Positions 16,136 through 18,318 of a DNA stretch of 18,318 nucleotides are shown here, one piece after another. The stretch comes from an uncultured Dokdonella sp. Its GTDB lineage: Bacteria; Pseudomonadota; Gammaproteobacteria; Xanthomonadales; Rhodanobacteraceae. The stretch is taken from assembly GCA_934526015.1 (NCBI GenBank), contig CAKSZY010000034.1, positions 1-18,318 of the forward strand, written 5' to 3'. How positions within the stretch are numbered: position 1 is the stretch's first letter; every line of letters begins with the position of its first letter. The notes beneath the pieces are model-generated. The model worked only from the letters and a program-made list of their open reading frames with translations, did no database searches and had not been told where the DNA came from. Both the position numbers and the translations under genes were made by a program.

Positions 16136-17100
16136 AAGCGCTTTCCCTCACCCTGATCGCATGGCTGGCGCTGGCCGGCCTGGCCACGCAGGCCGTGGCG
16201 CGTGACCTCGACCACGAACGCCTGTCGCGCAGCCTCGCCGAACTCGAGGCCGATCCGACGATCGCACCGTACGCCGGCATCGAGATCGCCTCCGCGCGCG
16301 CGGCGCTGGCCGGCCTGCTGGAGAACAACCGCGGCAAGCGGCGCGCGCATGCGCTCTACATGGCCGAGCGCCGGGTCGACATCGCTTGGGCGGCCGCGCG
16401 CCTGGCCGACCTCGACCGCCAGCAGCGCGCGCTGCAGAGCGAACACGACGGCCTGCTCGTGCTGGCCGCGCGGCGCGAAGCCGAACAGGCACGCCGCGAA
16501 CTCGAGCGCCAGCATCTGCAGGCGCAGATCCGCGCCGAGGAAGCCGAACGCGCCACGCGCGAAGCCGACGAGGCCCGCCAGCGCGAGGAGGAGGCGACCG
16601 CGTCGGCGATGCAGGAGGTCGAGCAATCGCGACGACTGCTCGACGCCCAGGCGCGCGAAGCCGAACTGAGCCGGAAGGAGGCCGAGATCACCCGCGAGCT
16701 GGCCGACGCCGAAATGCGCGCAAGGCTCGAGAGCCAGCAGCCCGAACGCGTCGCCGACGGCCTGCAGATGACGATCGACGACGAGGCCTTCGGCGCGGGT
16801 CGGGCGAGCCTGCGTCCGCAGGCGCGCAATGCGCTCGGCGGCATCGTCGCCTTCCTCGAACGCGAGCCGGCCAAGGCGATCCGCATCGAGGGCCATGCCG
16901 ATTCCAGCGGCAAGGACGAAGCGAACCGCGTGATCTCCCGCAAGCGCGCCGAATCGGTCCGGGATGCGCTGGTCGCCGCCGGCATCGACGCCGGCCGGAT
17001 CCGCGTCACCGGCCACGGTTCCGACCAGCCGCGGGCCTCCAACGACACCGCGGAAGGCCGCGCCCGGAACCGCAGGGTTGCCGTTGTTATCCTTGATTAA
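16132..17100 (+). CDS. OmpA-family peptidoglycan-binding protein with DUF4398-like and coiled-coil regions
   Basis: Exported envelope protein of 322 residues. A signal peptide (about 1-23, ending AVA) is followed by a helical DUF4398-like region (about 25-100), a long Glu/Arg/Ala coiled coil (about 100-205, with heptad-like EAEQARRELERQ and READEARQREEEA), and a C-terminal OmpA domain (about 212-322). The domain has the residues that bind diaminopimelate in peptidoglycan: Asp257 in GHADSSG and Arg272 in ISRKRAESV, plus the terminal GRARNRRVAV signature. It has no barrel, so it probably spans the periplasm, attached to peptidoglycan, and may pair with the lipoprotein encoded just before it. 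A GGAGGG ribosome site (16120-16125) lies 6 bases before the ATG, which overlaps the preceding stop. Confidence 0.9.
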   Translation: MKALSLTLIAWLALAGLATQAVARDLDHERLSRSLAELEADPTIAPYAGIEIASARAALAGLLENNRGKRRAHALYMAERRVDIAWAAARLADLDRQQRALQSEHDGLLVLAARREAEQARRELERQHLQAQIRAEEAERATREADEARQREEEATASAMQEVEQSRRLLDAQAREAELSRKEAEITRELADAEMRARLESQQPERVADGLQMTIDDEAFGAGRASLRPQARNALGGIVAFLEREPAKAIRIEGHADSSGKDEANRVISRKRAESVRDALVAAGIDAGRIRVTGHGSDQPRASNDTAEGRARNRRVAVVILD

Positions 17101-17120
17101 CAAGGGGTTACACGTTAAAT
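17091..17120 (+). promoter_or_regulatory. AT-rich patch with candidate promoter after the OmpA gene
   Basis: The only clearly AT-rich stretch in the region covers the OmpA-family stop codon. TTGATT (17093-17098) and TTAAAT (17115-17120) are 16 bases apart, each matching four of six sigma-70 consensus bases. A short palindrome, CCTTG-N5-CAAGG (17091-17105), overlaps and may instead be a weak terminator. If it is a promoter, it would drive the structured region and the DUF465 gene downstream. Confidence 0.3.
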
Positions 17121-17482
17121 CCATATTGTGTTGCGATCCCGAAAGCAAAGGAGTAGCGTCAGCCCCCCATGCGACCCGGGTTTATCTGGTACCCGCATGG
17201 GAGAAGCCCAGCCCATGAGCCCAGTACCTGCCGCCGTGGATCAGCCGTCTCCTCCCGAAGGGACGGGGTTCCATGGTCCGGTGCCTGGCAGTGGCGCCAA
17301 ACCGTGTCGCCGACCTTCAAGGTCCCCGCGTCGCACGCACTGTGCTCTCCGGCCGGGCTGGCCCGAATCCCGACGGGCCATACGCGTCAACGTTCCATCG
17401 TCCCCGCACCGCCATGGCGCGACGTCCCCACGACGTCGCCCCATGGCGGCTGCGCTTTCCCGTCACAGAGGAGTAGAGGTCG
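17121..17482 (+). ncRNA. Structured intergenic region; candidate non-coding RNA or long leader
   Basis: No credible gene is present in these 360 bases; the open frames crossing it lack ribosome sites and resemble no family. Instead there is a series of inverted repeats: CCCATGCG/CGCATGGG with a 20-base loop (17166-17201), GGTGCC/GGCGCC with one G-U pair (17280-17298), GACCTT/AAGGTC (17312-17324), and a very strong hairpin at 17409-17449. The AT-rich patch at its left edge could be the promoter. It could be an independent small RNA or the 5' leader of the DUF465 gene. I cannot match it to a known RNA family. Confidence 0.35.
17409..17449 (+). promoter_or_regulatory. Large near-perfect hairpin upstream of the DUF465 gene
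   Basis: Outer stem of 9 bp (CCGCCATGG/CCATGGCGG), one C-C mismatch, inner stem of 8 bp (GCGACGTC/GACGTCGC) and a CCCAC loop: 17 pairs in 41 bases. It ends 18 bases before the GAGGAG ribosome site of the DUF465 gene. A weak pyrimidine run (CTTTCCC) follows, so it could be a terminator of an upstream RNA or a leader structure. Confidence 0.6.
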
Positions 17483-17704
17483 ATGTTCGAGCAGCACGAT
17501 CAGGAAGCCGTTGAATCCCTGATGCACCGCGATGTCGAGTTCCGCCAGTTGTTCCACAAGCACCGCGAACTGGACAGCAAGGTGCGTGACGCCGAACTCG
17601 GTGTGCTGCCAATGGACGAAGTGACCCTGCACAACCTCAAGAAGGAAAAGCTGCGCGCGAAGGACCGCCTCACGCAGATGTGGGCAACGCAACAGCGCGC
17701 CTGA
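17483..17704 (+). CDS. DUF465 (YdcH-like) small protein
   Basis: Small cytosolic protein of 73 residues, function unknown. It has the DUF465/YdcH pattern: an N-terminal helix with FRQLFHKHRELDSKV, a short turn with Glu-Leu-Gly, then LHNLKKEKLRAKDRL near the C-terminus. The two charged helices should form a hairpin coiled coil. Usual family length is 65-80 residues. GAGGAG lies 9 bases and AGAGG 3 bases before the ATG, giving a firm start. It stands alone behind a 380-bp gene-free region, and repeats follow its stop. Confidence 0.88.
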   Translation: MFEQHDQEAVESLMHRDVEFRQLFHKHRELDSKVRDAELGVLPMDEVTLHNLKKEKLRAKDRLTQMWATQQRA

Positions 17705-17734
17705 CGGCGTTTGCGGTCACCCGATTCCCTCCCT

Positions 17735-17982
17735 TGCCCCGACAAGATCGCGGGCAGGCATTCCGGTTTGCGGTATCGCAAGAATGCCCAGATGCATTCT
17801 GGAGCAAGCGCATGCCTGTCCCTTCTCCCCGCTGACGCGGGGCGAAGGAAGGCTGGCGCTGTCGCAGGAATGCAAGCCTGCAGCCTGGAGAAAACGCCAG
17901 CTATCCCTTCTCCCCGTTGCAACGGGGAGAAGAGCCTGCCCCGGACTCGATCCGGGGTGCGGCGGCAGCCGCGGATGCGGGG
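17735..17982. repeat. Mosaic repeat element, right copy 1
   Basis: Units of 85 bp begin at about 17735 (degenerate), 17820 and 17905. The units at 17820 and 17905 carry the CCCTTCTCCCCG...CGGGG palindrome; the GAATGC...GCATTC-type palindrome is seen in the degenerate first unit and, weakened, in the second. The element ends with a closing arm (17957-17982) related to the inverted arm at 18281-18316. A separate perfect hairpin, CCCCGGA-N5-TCCGGGG (17939-17957), appears inserted between the last unit and the arm. No opening arm is recognisable at its left edge. The 70 bases that separate it from the next element (17983-18053) contain a small TCTGC/GCAGA stem at 18001-18014 and nothing else I can name. 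Confidence 0.75.
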
Positions 17983-18053
17983 CGCTTTCGTGCTACTTCT
18001 TCTGCAAAAGCAGATGAAACGGCGCTTGCGCACGGCCGCAGCGTCGATCGCAC

Positions 18054-18318
18054 CCCACCTCCCACGGCCCCTCATCCGGTGCTGCCGCACCACCTTCTCC
18101 CCGCTGCGCGGGGCGAAGGGACGGCTGGCGCTGTCGCAGGAATGCAAGGCTGCATTCTGGAGAACGCGCATGCTGGTCCCTTCTCCCCGCTGCGCGGGGC
18201 GAAGGGAAGGCTGGTGGTGTCGCAAGCATGCAAGCTGCACATCCGAGAAAGCGCATGCCTGTCCCTTCTCCCCGTGGCGACGGGGAGAAGGTGCGGCGGC
18301 AGCCGCGGATGAGGGGCG
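18054..18318. repeat. Mosaic repeat element, right copy 2, bounded by inverted arms
   Basis: The most complete copy. The opening arm (18068-18103) and closing arm (18281-18316) are 36-bp inverted repeats matching at 32 positions. Between them lie two complete 85-bp tandem units starting near 18093 and 18178, and the start of a third at 18263 which runs into the closing arm. Each complete unit holds a CCCCGC/GCGGGG palindrome, and the first also has a perfect GAATGCA/TGCATTC stem. Bases 18054-18119 equal 1-66 exactly. No transposase or other protein is encoded. Confidence 0.8.

Noticed and set aside
17128..17522. Small proteins in the gap before the DUF465 gene
   Set aside because: Three overlapping frames are open across the gap, but each is Pro/Arg/Ser-rich, lacks a well-placed ribosome site and runs into the start of the DUF465 gene.
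17735..18318. CRISPR array
   Set aside because: The repeat unit is about 85 bp, tandem and without unique spacers, and it contains two palindromes per unit. No cas genes are present.
1..18318. tRNA, rRNA, integrase, transposase, toxin-antitoxin or phage-defence genes
   Set aside because: I looked for them on both strands and saw no recognisable tRNA fold or protein motif of these classes; the gene content is ordinary chromosomal.

Overview
The window is high-GC, gene-dense DNA that looks like a gammaproteobacterium of the Lysobacterales (Xanthomonadales), probably near the Rhodanobacteraceae. This is an inference from gene content: an ECF sigma factor paired with a Ser/Thr kinase-TPR protein, a secreted beta-helix protein with an IFADGFDP tail, a DUF4398 lipoprotein plus OmpA pair, a solitary pilU, and an exported tricorn-like protease. 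No species can be named from the sequence alone.

Layout. Positions 1-320 hold a mosaic of short repeats. A CorA-type metal transporter (+) follows. It converges, across a 10-bp-stem hairpin, on a secreted beta-helix protein (-). Next on the minus strand are an ECF sigma factor and the membrane Ser/Thr kinase with TPRs that very likely controls it. Divergent from the sigma factor is cstA with ybdD (+), a carbon-starvation/pyruvate-type transporter and its small partner; ybdD begins at a GTG that overlaps the cstA stop. After that, on the minus strand, come an unrecognised exported protein, a tricorn-like S41 protease and pilU (type IV pilus retraction ATPase). Divergent from pilU is a translationally coupled pair (+), a DUF4398 lipoprotein and an OmpA-family coiled-coil protein. 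A 380-bp gene-free stretch with strong inverted repeats then leads to a small DUF465/YdcH protein. The window ends in two more copies of the repeat mosaic, one bounded by a 36-bp inverted-repeat pair. The first 66 bases of the window recur exactly at 18054-18119.

How the genes relate. There is no single operon. Small modules sit side by side: sigma factor with kinase (signalling), cstA-ybdD (nutrient uptake) and DUF4398-OmpA (envelope). The most interesting signals are the sigma factor's missing acidic motif in region 2.2, which suggests that phosphorylation switches it on; the structured intergenic region before the DUF465 gene, which may be a non-coding RNA or leader; and the arm-bounded repeat elements at both ends. 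I found no defence system, CRISPR array, transposase or tRNA.
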